Shown: piece by piece, positions 16,802 through 25,760 of the stretch | How the letters are laid out: each line of letters opens with the position of its first letter | Position numbering within the stretch: position 1 is the first letter of the stretch | Assembly: GCA_012839095.1 (NCBI GenBank) | Contig: DUOA01000079.1 | Location: 1 to 47,504, forward strand | From: Clostridiales bacterium | GTDB lineage: Bacteria; Bacillota; Clostridia; Caldicoprobacterales; DTU083 | Length of the DNA stretch: 47,504 bases | Direction: 5' to 3' | Translations under genes and position numbers: made by a program | Notes under the pieces: model-generated | Database searches by the model: none | Told to the model about the DNA's origin: nothing | The model's input: the letters and a program-made list of their open reading frames with translations, nothing else

Positions 16802-19765
16802 TTATTGCCTGCCTCTGCACAGATAATCCCTCAGTTCCCCGCCTTCAGTCAGAGAGAACCTTCCCTTATCCAGCTTCCAGTACTGGATCTCTTCCTGGGT
16901 TTCCATCAGCATCTCCACCAGATGGGGATGACAGGTAAGCAGGAAGACCTGATGAGTCCTGCCCAGGCGGCTGATGATGGAAACAGCCTGCTTAAGATGA
17001 GCGGCGTCGAAATTCACAAAGGAGTCGTCGATTATTATGGGCAGGGCAGGCTGAATCTCCAGGATACGTCCCAGGCGCACGGCGAGAAAGACCTGATCCC
17101 TGGTGCCCCGGCTTAGTACGCTGCTGCCCTCCTGCCTGGAGCCGTCCTTAAGGACAAAGGAAAAGTCGGACAAATCATCGCTGGGCACCATCTGCCGGTA
17201 ACTGCCCCCGGTCAATTGTCTCAGTATGCTGTCGGCCTGATGCAGGAGATCATTCTTCATCCTTACCATAAAGGTGTTCCTTATCTCCCTGCACAGCCAG
17301 GCTGCCGCCTTTTGCACCGCATAGTCATAAGATACCTGGTAGAGGCCGCTGCGGCCCTGTTCAATCATTTCATGGGCCTTCTCCAGCTCATCGGTCAGAC
17401 TCAGCCGGTCCAGGGCCGCCTTTGCTTTCCGGATTTCTTCCCTGCAGGCTTCCAACTGATCCTCTGCATTACGGATTTCATCCAGCAGCTCCGCATATTC
17501 CCTCTCCAGGGATTCGTAAGAAGGATATTGACTGAAAAAGGGCAGTATATACTCCAGCATGGAACGGTTCCCATCCTGCAGACCCTGCTCTTCCTTTTCC
17601 AAAATGAGAGTAACTGCATTTCTTATTCGCTGGGTACCGGCGGCTCTTTCCAGACTCTGGTGGCAGCTGCTGCGTTTTCTGCTAAGTTCAAGATACTCCT
17701 CACGGCTGTCGCACAGGTTCAGGTAAGCTTCAACCTCTTCATCCGTATTATTGTCTGCAGATTCCTCCAAAAAAATCGTCTCTGCAGATCCGGCATCGAC
17801 CGCCCTGCCTTCTTCCCTGCCCATCAGCCGGAACATGCGGGCTTCGGCATCCCTTATTTCAGAGGACAGCTGCTGCAATGAAACAGCCTTATCCTTAAGT
17901 TTAACCCATTTGCTGAGCTCTGTCTGAAGATCCATCCACTGCCTCTGATTGGGCATCACGGTATCATTATCGTACAGTTCCCGGTCTGCTTCTGTATCAG
18001 AACTCATCCTTTTAAGAGCAGACAGAACACCATGAATTTCATTCATCCGAACCTTAAAGCTGCGGGAAAGCTGCCCCGCTTCCTTTTCTTCCCCGGCCAG
18101 CCTTCTGATACTCTCCTGTATGCCAGACAAGGTACTATAATAGTTCAGGATTCCATCGGGGGAAACGGCCCCATCAATTTCCAGCCTTTGGCGAATCTCG
18201 TTCAGATAAGCTGCTGCCTTTTTCCATTCCGAAACCAGATCTTCCCTGTTTTTTTCCTTTGCATTTTGGGCTTCCTGAATGGCCTTCCGTTCGATTAAGA
18301 GCTCCTGCATGCGCAGGGTTGCATCCTTTTTGCCCAGCCCCCTGAAAAGCACAACCAGGGCTGAACCCAGAGTTCCGAAAAGACCCAGGTACAGGCCTGC
18401 AGCCGGGTGGAGAATGGCCAGAGCCAGCCCAAGCAGAGCGGAAATAACAAATAAGCCTGTATAAAGCTTAAGCCCCTGTGCCCCGGAGACGGATGCCTGC
18501 TCCCACTGATCGATCTGGACATTGATTCTCTTTATCTTTTCAGAACTCTCATCCAGGCAGGTGTCCAGCTGCTTAAGCTCCTGCTCCAGTGCCTTAAATC
18601 GGGATACCTCATCCGTCAGCCTGTTTTCCTCCAGCATGTTCAGGGGAAGGGCTTCTATCCGGCTCATATCCCCTTCCGTCCAGGCGGCGTTCAGCCGGTT
18701 CATCCTTACCAGAATCTGATTCCTGTCTTCATTCAGGCGATTCTGAAAGGCAGCCAGATTATTCCACTGCTCTTCCAGGCCGGACATGCGGACGGAAAAG
18801 TCCTGCAGCTCGTCCCGGTACTGAAGCAGCAGTGGCAGGGTATAAAGGGCCCTCTCCCTGCTTCCCAGGCTTAGGATCAGGTCATCAAGCTCTTCCTGCC
18901 ACTTTTTTTTAAGGTCCCGCCAGGATTCACGCTTTTCCTCCACCAGCCTGCGGTTTTCCGGTCTGAGCCGGTCCGGTACCACTTCACCGGCATGATTTTC
19001 CAAAGCATGATCAAGAGCAGTCATTTCCTCCCACAGTTCATAATGGCTTTTGACCGTCTCCAGAATATCATGGCGGGCTTTTATCCTTTCCAGATAAGCA
19101 TCGAGGGCCTTTTTATCTTCCTGCAGCTGAGACAAGGATTGCTGCATCTCATGATATTCCTCCACCTGGGCCAATGCCTTCCTTTTTCTGCCTATGCCTT
19201 CGTTTATCCGCTCCATATGGGGTTTAAAGGCCCTGTTTGTAAGCCTGCCGGTGGTACCGCCCAGATCACCTGCAGCCTTGGAAAAGGCCGCTTCCAGCTT
19301 TGGTATGTTTGCAATATCAGCCAGGCCTGCACCCAGGAGAGCAGACTGCAGCTTTTCCATCTCACCCCTGGAAACTCCCTCGGGTATCCGGGCCAGCTGA
19401 TTCAGGCTGATTGTAAAGAGATTGCGGTAGGTGAAACCGTCCACATGATAAAGCTCATGAACCGGAATCTTCCGGCCGTCGGCAGCAGCGGTGCATACCG
19501 GTTCAGCGTGACCCTGCAGCCAGATATGATAAAGGGTATCGGTTACCTCGTCCAGGATATCCGCCTCTGCCCGGTAAAGGACATTGGCAGGCGGTATGGA
19601 GCCATCGGAGGGGATTCCGTAACCCAGGCAGCGCAGCAGCTGCATGAGGGTGCTCTTCCCGGCCCGATTCCAGCCGCCGACAAGAACCAGGCCGGAATGC
19701 AGGTCATCCAGAGTCTGGTTGCGAATAATCCCGTAATCTCCTATATGGAGACGCCTTAAGCGCAT
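16802..19765 (-). CDS. yhaN: SbcC-like ATPase with internal membrane hairpin (YhaN)
   Basis: SMC/Rad50-like ATPase predicted to work with the YhaO nuclease. The head begins with Walker A GWNRAGKST (32-39 region). Long coiled coils follow from about 185 to 430. A membrane hairpin (about 433-475, two hydrophobic helices) interrupts the arms. The second coil runs to about 800, and the C-terminal head carries an IIIDDSF Walker B near 911 preceded by a LSRGTRDQVFLAVRL signature. At 987 residues it is close to Bacillus YhaN (963). The membrane hairpin separates it from true SbcC. Its ATG overlaps the yhaO stop (TAATG), so the two are co-translated. No key residue is missing. Confidence 0.92.
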   Translation of the reverse strand: MRLRRLHIGDYGIIRNQTLDDLHSGLVLVGGWNRAGKSTLMQLLRCLGYGIPSDGSIPPANVLYRAEADILDEVTDTLYHIWLQGHAEPVCTAAADGRKIPVHELYHVDGFTYRNLFTISLNQLARIPEGVSRGEMEKLQSALLGAGLADIANIPKLEAAFSKAAGDLGGTTGRLTNRAFKPHMERINEGIGRKRKALAQVEEYHEMQQSLSQLQEDKKALDAYLERIKARHDILETVKSHYELWEEMTALDHALENHAGEVVPDRLRPENRRLVEEKRESWRDLKKKWQEELDDLILSLGSRERALYTLPLLLQYRDELQDFSVRMSGLEEQWNNLAAFQNRLNEDRNQILVRMNRLNAAWTEGDMSRIEALPLNMLEENRLTDEVSRFKALEQELKQLDTCLDESSEKIKRINVQIDQWEQASVSGAQGLKLYTGLFVISALLGLALAILHPAAGLYLGLFGTLGSALVVLFRGLGKKDATLRMQELLIERKAIQEAQNAKEKNREDLVSEWKKAAAYLNEIRQRLEIDGAVSPDGILNYYSTLSGIQESIRRLAGEEKEAGQLSRSFKVRMNEIHGVLSALKRMSSDTEADRELYDNDTVMPNQRQWMDLQTELSKWVKLKDKAVSLQQLSSEIRDAEARMFRLMGREEGRAVDAGSAETIFLEESADNNTDEEVEAYLNLCDSREEYLELSRKRSSCHQSLERAAGTQRIRNAVTLILEKEEQGLQDGNRSMLEYILPFFSQYPSYESLEREYAELLDEIRNAEDQLEACREEIRKAKAALDRLSLTDELEKAHEMIEQGRSGLYQVSYDYAVQKAAAWLCREIRNTFMVRMKNDLLHQADSILRQLTGGSYRQMVPSDDLSDFSFVLKDGSRQEGSSVLSRGTRDQVFLAVRLGRILEIQPALPIIIDDSFVNFDAAHLKQAVSIISRLGRTHQVFLLTCHPHLVEMLMETQEEIQYWKLDKGRFSLTEGGELRDYLCRGRQ

Positions 19766-21099
19766 TATTCCTCTCCCCCTTCCGAAAGTCCTTCCAGGAG
19801 CAGCCTTGAGGCATCCTCAATAATATTGCCGAGGGTCTGATCATCCAGGGGAAGCCGTGCATCATTCCGATCCTCATAATCGGTATCGGGGTCCCAGGCC
19901 TGCCCCAATTGCGAAATAAACTGCTTACTGACTGAGGCATCCTGCTGAATGGAAAGTACAGTCTGATCCAGCAGTTCCCGAAGGGCAGGATGGCGCTCCA
20001 GCACTTTATCGGTAACCGGACCGGCGGTCCGGACTGTAACGGAATCGGTCCATAGGAAGGGCGTCCGGTTTCCCAGCATATCCCGCATGTACCGGCACAA
20101 TTCCTGGCCGCTGCCCTGCAGATCATTTTTCAGATAGTAATGAAGAGGGCCGCGTCCGCCTATCTCCCATCTGACTATATACGCTTCCGGGACTCCGGAT
20201 TCACCGGTCTCCCGGTCGGATAATTCCCGATCGGATATATTCTGTGCATGGGAAAGCATATGTTCAGCCAGCTGATCCAGACTGTCGGCCTGCTGCAGTT
20301 CAGGGCAGCCGATATCAATAAAAAGGCTCCTATATACCACAGGCGATGTTATGTGATAATCCATCCGGACTATTTCCCTCCCGTCCACCTCAATGAGCCA
20401 GCAGCCGCCCGGATCCTGCTCACCGAAATCCCGACCCTGGGGTGAGCCCGGATAGGCTATGACAGGATGGCGGTTTCGGATAAGCTGAGGCTTGTGGATA
20501 TGCCCCAGGGCCCAGTAATCGAAGTCGGGGCATTCTGCCAGCTCAGCCGCTGAAGAAGGAATATAGCTGCTTTTGCCGGACTCCAGCTGGGTGTGCAGCA
20601 TGGCTATGCGGAAAATATCCCCTTCAGGTTTGGGATAATTCAGGTGCAGGGGGGACTTTTCCCATTTGTCCCGGTAGGACTGCCCCGCCACGGCAGCTAT
20701 GTTTCTGCCCTCTTCATCACTTATGTAAATGATTTCAGGCCTGTCTGCCGAAAAAAGGTGCACCTGCTGCGGGAGTGCAAAGAGTTCCTGGTATTCGCGG
20801 ACAGGATCGTGATTCCCGGCTGTGACAAAGGTGAGAATACCCTCATCCGCCAGCCTTTTGCACCAATCGGCAAAGAAGCGGTTGGCTCGTACGGATCGGG
20901 CTTCTCTGTCGTATAAGTCTCCGGAGATGAGAAGAAACCTTGCCTTGTTTTGGATGGCAAGGCGGCATATGTTTTCAAAAGCCCGGTAAGTGGCCTCCCG
21001 GCATAATTCCTGCAGCCCGGGCAGGCTCTCTGCACCGTCTGCATGCAGGAAGCTGCCCAGATGAATGTCAGCAGTATGTACAAACTTGAATCTACCCAT
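19765..21099 (-). CDS. yhaO: SbcD-like DNA repair exonuclease (YhaO)
   Basis: Calcineurin-like metallophosphoesterase of the SbcD/Mre11 family, predicted DNA exonuclease. Phosphoesterase motifs occur in order: TADIHLG with D11 and H13, SGDLYD with D61, AGNHD with N96-H97, a later MLHTQ, and LGHIHKPQ near residue 197. The C-terminal part (about 290-444) would contact the ATPase encoded next. Length 444 compares with about 408 for Bacillus YhaO. The Shine-Dalgarno site is GAGG ten bases upstream. Only about 37 bases separate it from the radC stop, which suggests a radC-yhaO-yhaN-yhaM transcript. Confidence 0.93.
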   Translation of the reverse strand: MGRFKFVHTADIHLGSFLHADGAESLPGLQELCREATYRAFENICRLAIQNKARFLLISGDLYDREARSVRANRFFADWCKRLADEGILTFVTAGNHDPVREYQELFALPQQVHLFSADRPEIIYISDEEGRNIAAVAGQSYRDKWEKSPLHLNYPKPEGDIFRIAMLHTQLESGKSSYIPSSAAELAECPDFDYWALGHIHKPQLIRNRHPVIAYPGSPQGRDFGEQDPGGCWLIEVDGREIVRMDYHITSPVVYRSLFIDIGCPELQQADSLDQLAEHMLSHAQNISDRELSDRETGESGVPEAYIVRWEIGGRGPLHYYLKNDLQGSGQELCRYMRDMLGNRTPFLWTDSVTVRTAGPVTDKVLERHPALRELLDQTVLSIQQDASVSKQFISQLGQAWDPDTDYEDRNDARLPLDDQTLGNIIEDASRLLLEGLSEGGEE

Positions 21100-21136
21100 A
21101 AAATGTCTACCTCACTTTCTGCAGTCAGAAAAAAGC

Positions 21137-21802
21137 TCAGATGAGACCCCTGTCGGCAAAGCTGAAATAGTCGTTTCCGGCAACAATGATGTGGTCAACA
21201 ACCCGGACGGAAATGGCCTCACAGGCAGCGCAGATCTTTGCCGTGGCATCCAAATCGGCAGCGGAAGGCTGGAGGCTGCCGCCCGGGTGGTTGTGGGCCA
21301 GGATCATGGCGGCTGCCTTATGGCGCAGGGCTGCCTCCACTATATGCCGGGGATAGACAGGCGCTGAATCGATGGTGCCTTCATGAACAAGGGCTGCATG
21401 ATTCACCCTGTTCTGCGAATCCAGACAGATTGCATAGAAGACCTCATATTGGCGGCCGTAAAAGAGGGTTTTGGCATACTCCCCTGCCTTTGCTGAGCTG
21501 TTCAGCTGGGCCTTCTTTTTCCATTTGTCGTTTAAATACAGGCGGCACAGGTCCGGTATCAGAGATAGGAGCAGGGCGGTATTTCGGCTTATGCCTTTCA
21601 CCTTTGTCAGGTCTTCATAGCCTGCTTCAAGCACTCCGGACAAGGAGCCGTAGCGCTTAATCAGTTCATGGGCAAGAGGGTTGGTGTCTTTTCTGGGAAT
21701 GGAATAGAATAAGAGGAGTTCCAGTATCTGATGCTGATTGAAGTTGTCCAGACCTTCGGACAGAAAACGATTCTTCATTCTCTCTCTGTGGCCTTCGTGC
21801 AT
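21137..21802 (-). CDS. radC: RadC family JAB/MPN+ domain protein
   Basis: Widespread RadC protein: an N-terminal helix-hairpin-helix-like part with LTKVKGISRNTALLL, then a JAMM metalloprotease-like fold with the full metal motif HNHPGGS...PSAAD near the C-terminus. Its biochemical role is still unsettled; an old link to repair is disputed. I start it at the ATG at 21802, which has AGGAGGTG nine bases upstream and gives 221 residues, the usual RadC length. The in-frame ATG at 21877 has only a distant weak site. First gene of the probable repair unit running into yhaO. Confidence 0.93.
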   Translation of the reverse strand: MHEGHRERMKNRFLSEGLDNFNQHQILELLLFYSIPRKDTNPLAHELIKRYGSLSGVLEAGYEDLTKVKGISRNTALLLSLIPDLCRLYLNDKWKKKAQLNSSAKAGEYAKTLFYGRQYEVFYAICLDSQNRVNHAALVHEGTIDSAPVYPRHIVEAALRHKAAAMILAHNHPGGSLQPSAADLDATAKICAACEAISVRVVDHIIVAGNDYFSFADRGLI

Positions 21803-21948
21803 GGGAGCAGGCACCTCCTGAATCCTGTCTGATTTGAGACATGTATTGTGACTGTGCCGGGGCTTGTGCTGCGACATATATTTCTGTCTACCTTCTACAA
21901 ATCACCAGGCGATTCCTGCTTATTTCCCAAATTCTCCTGAGAATCCGC

Positions 21949-21986
21949 CAAAAACAAACAACCGGCACTGCCTTGGCAATGCCGGT
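21949..21986 (-). terminator. Intrinsic terminator of the coiled-coil HTH gene
   Basis: ACCGGCA/TGCCGGT plus an inner TGCC/GGCA pair (21961-21986) with one C-A mismatch; on the minus strand the stem is followed by the T-rich TTGTTTGTTTTTGG. It separates the upstream gene from radC. Confidence 0.8.
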
Positions 21987-22009
21987 ATTGAAACCCGTAT
22001 GCAGGACTG

Positions 22010-22930
22010 TCAGTCGCCCTGCATACAGGACTTAAGCTCCCTTATGTATTCTCGCAGCCTGGAAAGCTTATCTTCATCGGAAAGCTCTATAAATCTTCTG
22101 TTTATATCCGTCATTTCCATGAGCCTTTGATAAGCCCGCTCTGCCCTGCTGCGTTCCTCGTCCAGGCTGTTTTCCAGCAGCAGAATGCGGTTTCTGGCCT
22201 CCTGCATTTCCTCATTATGCCTTTCCAGGTGCAGTGATGCGCCCTTGCTGCCTGCGGCCAGGCTGCTAAGGTCCCGCAGCCCCTTAAGCAGATCCTTAAG
22301 AGATGAGATACCAATCTGCTGCATGTTGGCAGCAAGTTGGCTGACCCAGTCCACCAGCTGTCCGCTGCTGTCTGCCCCGGCCCTGCTCACGGGCCTTCTG
22401 CCTGCATTGGACATACGCCTTCGGGTATAGGGGTTATAGCAGGCAATTCCTTCAGCTTCTATCTCTTTAATCAGATTGGTCACATACTCCGGTTCCCGGG
22501 CTATAACACTGCGGTACTTGTTCTGAAACCTTATCAGCATTCTCTTGTTGCCTTTTCCCAGCCGTGCCGCACATCCCCTGACCGATTCGCCCCGGGCCTG
22601 GGCAATGAGCATTTCCCGCATCAGGGTCCTGGTTTCATCCGGGGTAAAAGGTGTGCCTATGGCACTTTCGTCCTGAAATCCTTCCCCTGTATACTCCGTA
22701 CTTTTCCTTACCTTCTGCTCATTTGCATGGATATACCGGTAGTAATAATTACGGATGGTATTGGATTTGAGACCTGAACGCCGGGCGATCTCTTCAAAAG
22801 CCCGGATGATGGGAATATTGCTTTCCCTTGCCTTTCCAACTTCCTCTTTCATTATGGATAAAAGCTCCGGCTGCAGTTCCTGTTTTTCAGCCGCTGTTGT
22901 ATCCTGACTGAGGGCTTGTTCCTTGGCCAT
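22010..22930 (-). CDS. Unrecognised HTH and coiled-coil protein, probable DNA binder
   Basis: I do not recognise a named family. Residues about 25-70 (NIPIIRAFEEIARRSGLKSN then TIRNYYYRY) have the shape of a helix-turn-helix with a tyrosine-rich recognition helix. A second helical unit at about 100-145 contains ARGESVRGCAARLGKGNKR, also HTH-like. The last part (about 225-300) is a charged coiled coil. No signal peptide or membrane segment is seen. The start at 22930 has GGGAGG nine bases upstream. It follows the ECF sigma gene by 125 bases that hold three small palindromes, and it has its own terminator. A sporulation- or envelope-related regulator with two DNA-binding units is a reasonable guess, not shown. 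Confidence 0.7.
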   Translation of the reverse strand: MAKEQALSQDTTAAEKQELQPELLSIMKEEVGKARESNIPIIRAFEEIARRSGLKSNTIRNYYYRYIHANEQKVRKSTEYTGEGFQDESAIGTPFTPDETRTLMREMLIAQARGESVRGCAARLGKGNKRMLIRFQNKYRSVIAREPEYVTNLIKEIEAEGIACYNPYTRRRMSNAGRRPVSRAGADSSGQLVDWVSQLAANMQQIGISSLKDLLKGLRDLSSLAAGSKGASLHLERHNEEMQEARNRILLLENSLDEERSRAERAYQRLMEMTDINRRFIELSDEDKLSRLREYIRELKSCMQGD

Positions 22931-22960
22931 ATCTTGCTTCCTCCCTTTGAATGTTTTTCC

Positions 22961-23017
22961 ATAATATGCTATGTATATTATTCTCAGGAAGGAATAAGTT
23001 TATTCTTCATATATGAA
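22961..23017. promoter_or_regulatory. Cluster of three palindromes upstream of the HTH gene
   Basis: Three perfect inverted repeats lie in 57 bases: ATAATAT-7-ATATTAT (22961-22981), GAATAA-2-TTATTC (22992-23005) and TTCATATATGAA (23006-23017). The region is AT-rich, so single palindromes could be chance. Their stacking just upstream of a DNA-binding protein gene suggests autoregulation. Confidence 0.35.
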
Positions 23018-23055
23018 ATATTATGGCAAAATATATGACTTAATGAAATATATGG

Positions 23056-23616
23056 TTAGAGAAAAGGGCGGACAGCCTCGCGAAGAGCGGCCCTGGCCCT
23101 GCTGATATGGGATTTGACAGTTCCCAGGGGCAGACTTAAAATTTCAGCAATTTCTTCATAACTGTGATTCTGTATGTCTCTCAAAACTATTACGGTGCGA
23201 TAAGCAGGTTTCAGACGGCTGATGCATTCAAGCAGGCGTTCCTGCTCTTCCCTGCGTATGATCTCTTCCTCCGGCGAAGGGCTTTCAGCAGGCAGTTCCA
23301 TTTCCCTCTCGTCATCCGCTCCCCTGGGCTGAGAGATGGAAATGGATACAGCCTTGGTTCTTCGATACTGATCTATACATACATTATGAGCGATACGATA
23401 GATCCAGGTTGACAAGCGGCTCTTTCCCCTGAACTTATTCAGGTTCCTGTATACCCGGACAAAAACCTCCTGAGTCAGATCCTCCGCATCCTCACGACTG
23501 TTGGTCATACGCAGGCAGTAATTGTAGATTTTTTTTTCGTAGAGTCCTATCAGCTCTTCAAAAGCCGACAGGCTGCCTGCTCTGGCTTCTTCCAAAAGCC
23601 GTGCTTCATCACTCAT
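23056..23616 (-). CDS. ECF-type RNA polymerase sigma factor
   Basis: Extracytoplasmic-function sigma factor of the RpoE/SigW type, 186 residues. Region 2 (about 20-90) has AFEELIGLYEKKIYNYCLRM, then EDAEDLTQEVFVRVY and the -10 binding STWIYRIAHNVCIDQYRR. An acidic linker (about 98-118) separates it from region 4 with LPLGTVKSHISRARAALRE for -35 recognition. The start has GGGGGAGG upstream. No zinc-finger anti-sigma gene follows. The gene sits 49 bases behind a membrane-anchored repeat protein on the same strand, and the two probably share a transcript. Confidence 0.95.
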   Translation of the reverse strand: MSDEARLLEEARAGSLSAFEELIGLYEKKIYNYCLRMTNSREDAEDLTQEVFVRVYRNLNKFRGKSRLSTWIYRIAHNVCIDQYRRTKAVSISISQPRGADDEREMELPAESPSPEEEIIRREEQERLLECISRLKPAYRTVIVLRDIQNHSYEEIAEILSLPLGTVKSHISRARAALREAVRPFL

Positions 23617-23665
23617 GATCCTCCCCCTACATACATCCTGCTTCTTCCGAACCTTTATATGCCTT

Positions 23666-25531
23666 CTATTTTTCTCGGGATGTCTGTTTCTTTCTTCGGA
23701 AGGGCAGCCTGAATGAGTCTCTCAAGGTGTATACCAGGACACCTATTACCAGTACGCAAAGCAGAATGACAATTATCAGTACAACCCGAAGGACGCTGAA
23801 TTTTCCGGACAGGCCGCCTGCGGCTATCTCTATGGTCAGAGGCTGGCTTTTGACGGTAAATTTCTGCTGATTGGGCCCCAGCCCGGTGGCTTCCACTACA
23901 AAGGTTTCGGTCTCCTCTATCCGGATGGAAGGAATGGCGATGACCTTTTCCTCCCCGGGCTCCAGTGCCGACATGCTGTCTATTATCATATCCCGATCCA
24001 TCAGGGTGAATATCAGGTTATACAAGGGTTCACTGCCGATGTTCTTTACAATGCATTCCATCTCCACCGTACCAGGCCTGCTCAGGGAATCCTTATCGGC
24101 CTTCAGTATTATGGACAGCATCTGCTCAGGGCTTTCCTCTTCATCACTCGATTCGCCGACGACAAACTCCATTTCGGAAGTCTCATAGATGTATTCCTTG
24201 TCGGTTTCCGCATCCCTGGCCTTAAGAAGAGCTGTACTGTAGGCGCTTTCCTCCAGCACCAGCTCCTTGCTGAACTCCGCTTCGCCGCCTGCGGGAATCA
24301 GGTCCAGCCCGGTAATTTCTCCGAATGCCGATTCCTCTATCTTTACGTCCAGCAAATCAACATTTCCGGTATTGCGAACCACATATTCAAGAGTAAAGGG
24401 TTCCCCTGCCTTAATGCTGCCTGAGACGCTGCGCTCTATTTCAACCTGGGGCACCAGCTTTTCCAGCCTTGCTGTCCAGGTGTTCTTAATAAGCTGATTG
24501 CTGTTCTCCACCCTGGCCTGAACCATTAAATCATAATCGGCATCAGGCCTGATGCTGCCCTTATAGGAGGCGGTTACTTCATCGCCGGGCTTCAGGCTGT
24601 CATGGGTATGAAACTCATTTCCGGCCCAGTCCAGGAACTTAAGATCATTCAGAGTGGTATTACCTGTGTTTTTGGCGGTCAGCTGGAATTCCACCGAGGT
24701 CTCACCGGGAATCTTGCTCTTATCCGTTTTGCCTGTAAGCTCCAGTGAGGAAACCGGTTCTTCATCCCTTACATTAAGCTCCAGATTTGTTTTTACACGA
24801 TGCTGAAGCGGCGAATCCATTATATCCATGGGGTCGCTGTATAGTATAAGGAGATTTCCCAGGGTGCTTTTTTGAATGGAAAGGGTTTTTTTCACTTCAG
24901 CCTTCGCACCTGGGGCAAGGACATCGATCTTTCCTATTTCCTCCTCCAGATCGCTGTCAATAACAGTCAGATTATAGAGGGTAACATTGGCAAGGGACTC
25001 AAGCTCTACCTGCAGGTCAACCTGTTCCCCCTTGAAAACAGGGCTTTGGGGCTGGCTGGTATAGGCTGCCCTGAAGTCTACGTTTATAACATGAACATAG
25101 GTATAACCCTCTACAAAATCATCAACCTGTTCTTCCTGATTGATGGTATAAACCAGGGTATACCTGACTACGTTGGGGGTACTGCCCGGCTCCCCGCTGT
25201 AAGTATTGCCTGTCTGAATCAGTTGTTCGCCCGGCTCCAGCCTGGTCCTGCCGGTTATCTTCACGGGAACAGGCTCGCTGTCCCCCGGTCCCTGCTCAAG
25301 CAGCTCTATGATCTCTATCTCCGCCTGGCTGGTATTTTTTATCTTATATTCCACGGCATATATGCCCATGGGCGAAACAAAGGGCAGATTGCTGAATTCC
25401 CTGACCATGCCGGTCACCTTAGTGGAAACCGTCAATTCCCCTTCGGCGGAAACAATCTGACCCGGATTGAATATCTGCAGTGTAATAATATAGAATATGC
25501 AAAGAAAAATGCCAATAAGTCTTCTTTTCAT
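23666..25531 (-). CDS. Membrane-anchored extracellular repeat protein (CARDB/COG1361-like)
   Basis: 621-residue surface protein of unassigned function. It starts with a signal peptide (MKRRLIGIFLCIFYI, cleavage predicted after about residue 29, VSAEG). The ectodomain is built of repeated immunoglobulin-like modules of about 100 residues. Each has a variant of 'eYvvrNTGNvdLldvkieE' and 'l-PGee'; clear copies are near 50, 170, 275, 365 and 480. A single transmembrane helix (about 580-602) is followed by a basic cytoplasmic tail (RRKKQTSREK). No LPXTG-type motif exists, so it is membrane-anchored, not sortase-linked. It leads the transcript that contains the ECF sigma gene and might sense the envelope. 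The promoter carries repeated ATTCAC elements. Confidence 0.8.
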   Translation of the reverse strand: MKRRLIGIFLCIFYIITLQIFNPGQIVSAEGELTVSTKVTGMVREFSNLPFVSPMGIYAVEYKIKNTSQAEIEIIELLEQGPGDSEPVPVKITGRTRLEPGEQLIQTGNTYSGEPGSTPNVVRYTLVYTINQEEQVDDFVEGYTYVHVINVDFRAAYTSQPQSPVFKGEQVDLQVELESLANVTLYNLTVIDSDLEEEIGKIDVLAPGAKAEVKKTLSIQKSTLGNLLILYSDPMDIMDSPLQHRVKTNLELNVRDEEPVSSLELTGKTDKSKIPGETSVEFQLTAKNTGNTTLNDLKFLDWAGNEFHTHDSLKPGDEVTASYKGSIRPDADYDLMVQARVENSNQLIKNTWTARLEKLVPQVEIERSVSGSIKAGEPFTLEYVVRNTGNVDLLDVKIEESAFGEITGLDLIPAGGEAEFSKELVLEESAYSTALLKARDAETDKEYIYETSEMEFVVGESSDEEESPEQMLSIILKADKDSLSRPGTVEMECIVKNIGSEPLYNLIFTLMDRDMIIDSMSALEPGEEKVIAIPSIRIEETETFVVEATGLGPNQQKFTVKSQPLTIEIAAGGLSGKFSVLRVVLIIVILLCVLVIGVLVYTLRDSFRLPFRRKKQTSREK

Positions 25532-25614
25532 TGTATTCTCCCCCAGACCTGCTTTTTTTCATAATTAAGTTTTGTATGCCATTTTGCCATAAAGCTGATG
25601 CTTATGTGCCTCTT

Positions 25615-25660
25615 ATTCACTTTTTATTCACGAATTGTGAATTTCATTCACATCATTATA
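25615..25660 (-). promoter_or_regulatory. Extended -10 promoter with ATTCAC/GTGAAT operator cluster
   Basis: On the minus strand TGG precedes a perfect TATAAT (25655-25660), an extended -10 with no good -35. Just downstream lie three ATTCAC copies (25615-25620, 25626-25631, 25646-25651) and one inverted GTGAAT (25637-25642). They form GTGAAT-3-ATTCAC and TTCAC-5-GTGAA palindromes. Copies are 11 and 20 bases apart, near whole helical turns. They cover the predicted transcription start of the membrane-protein/sigma unit. Confidence 0.5.
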
Positions 25661-25760
25661 CCATAAGCTTGTATCAGGAAAAAGTGCAAGAGGCGTAAAG
25701 ACCGTTAATTCTTTATCACAAAACGGTAACAATAGTGTATCAAAATGATAAAAAAGACAG

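Noticed and set aside
16771-16815. Inverted repeat between yhaN and yhaM as a terminator
   Set aside because: AGGCAGCAA and TTGCCTGCCT match imperfectly, one arm lies in the yhaN coding end, and no T-run follows.
23666-23720. Sortase sorting signal on the surface repeat protein
   Set aside because: The C-terminus has a membrane helix and basic tail but no LPXTG- or NPQTN-like motif before the helix, so it is not a substrate for the sortase at 40 kb.
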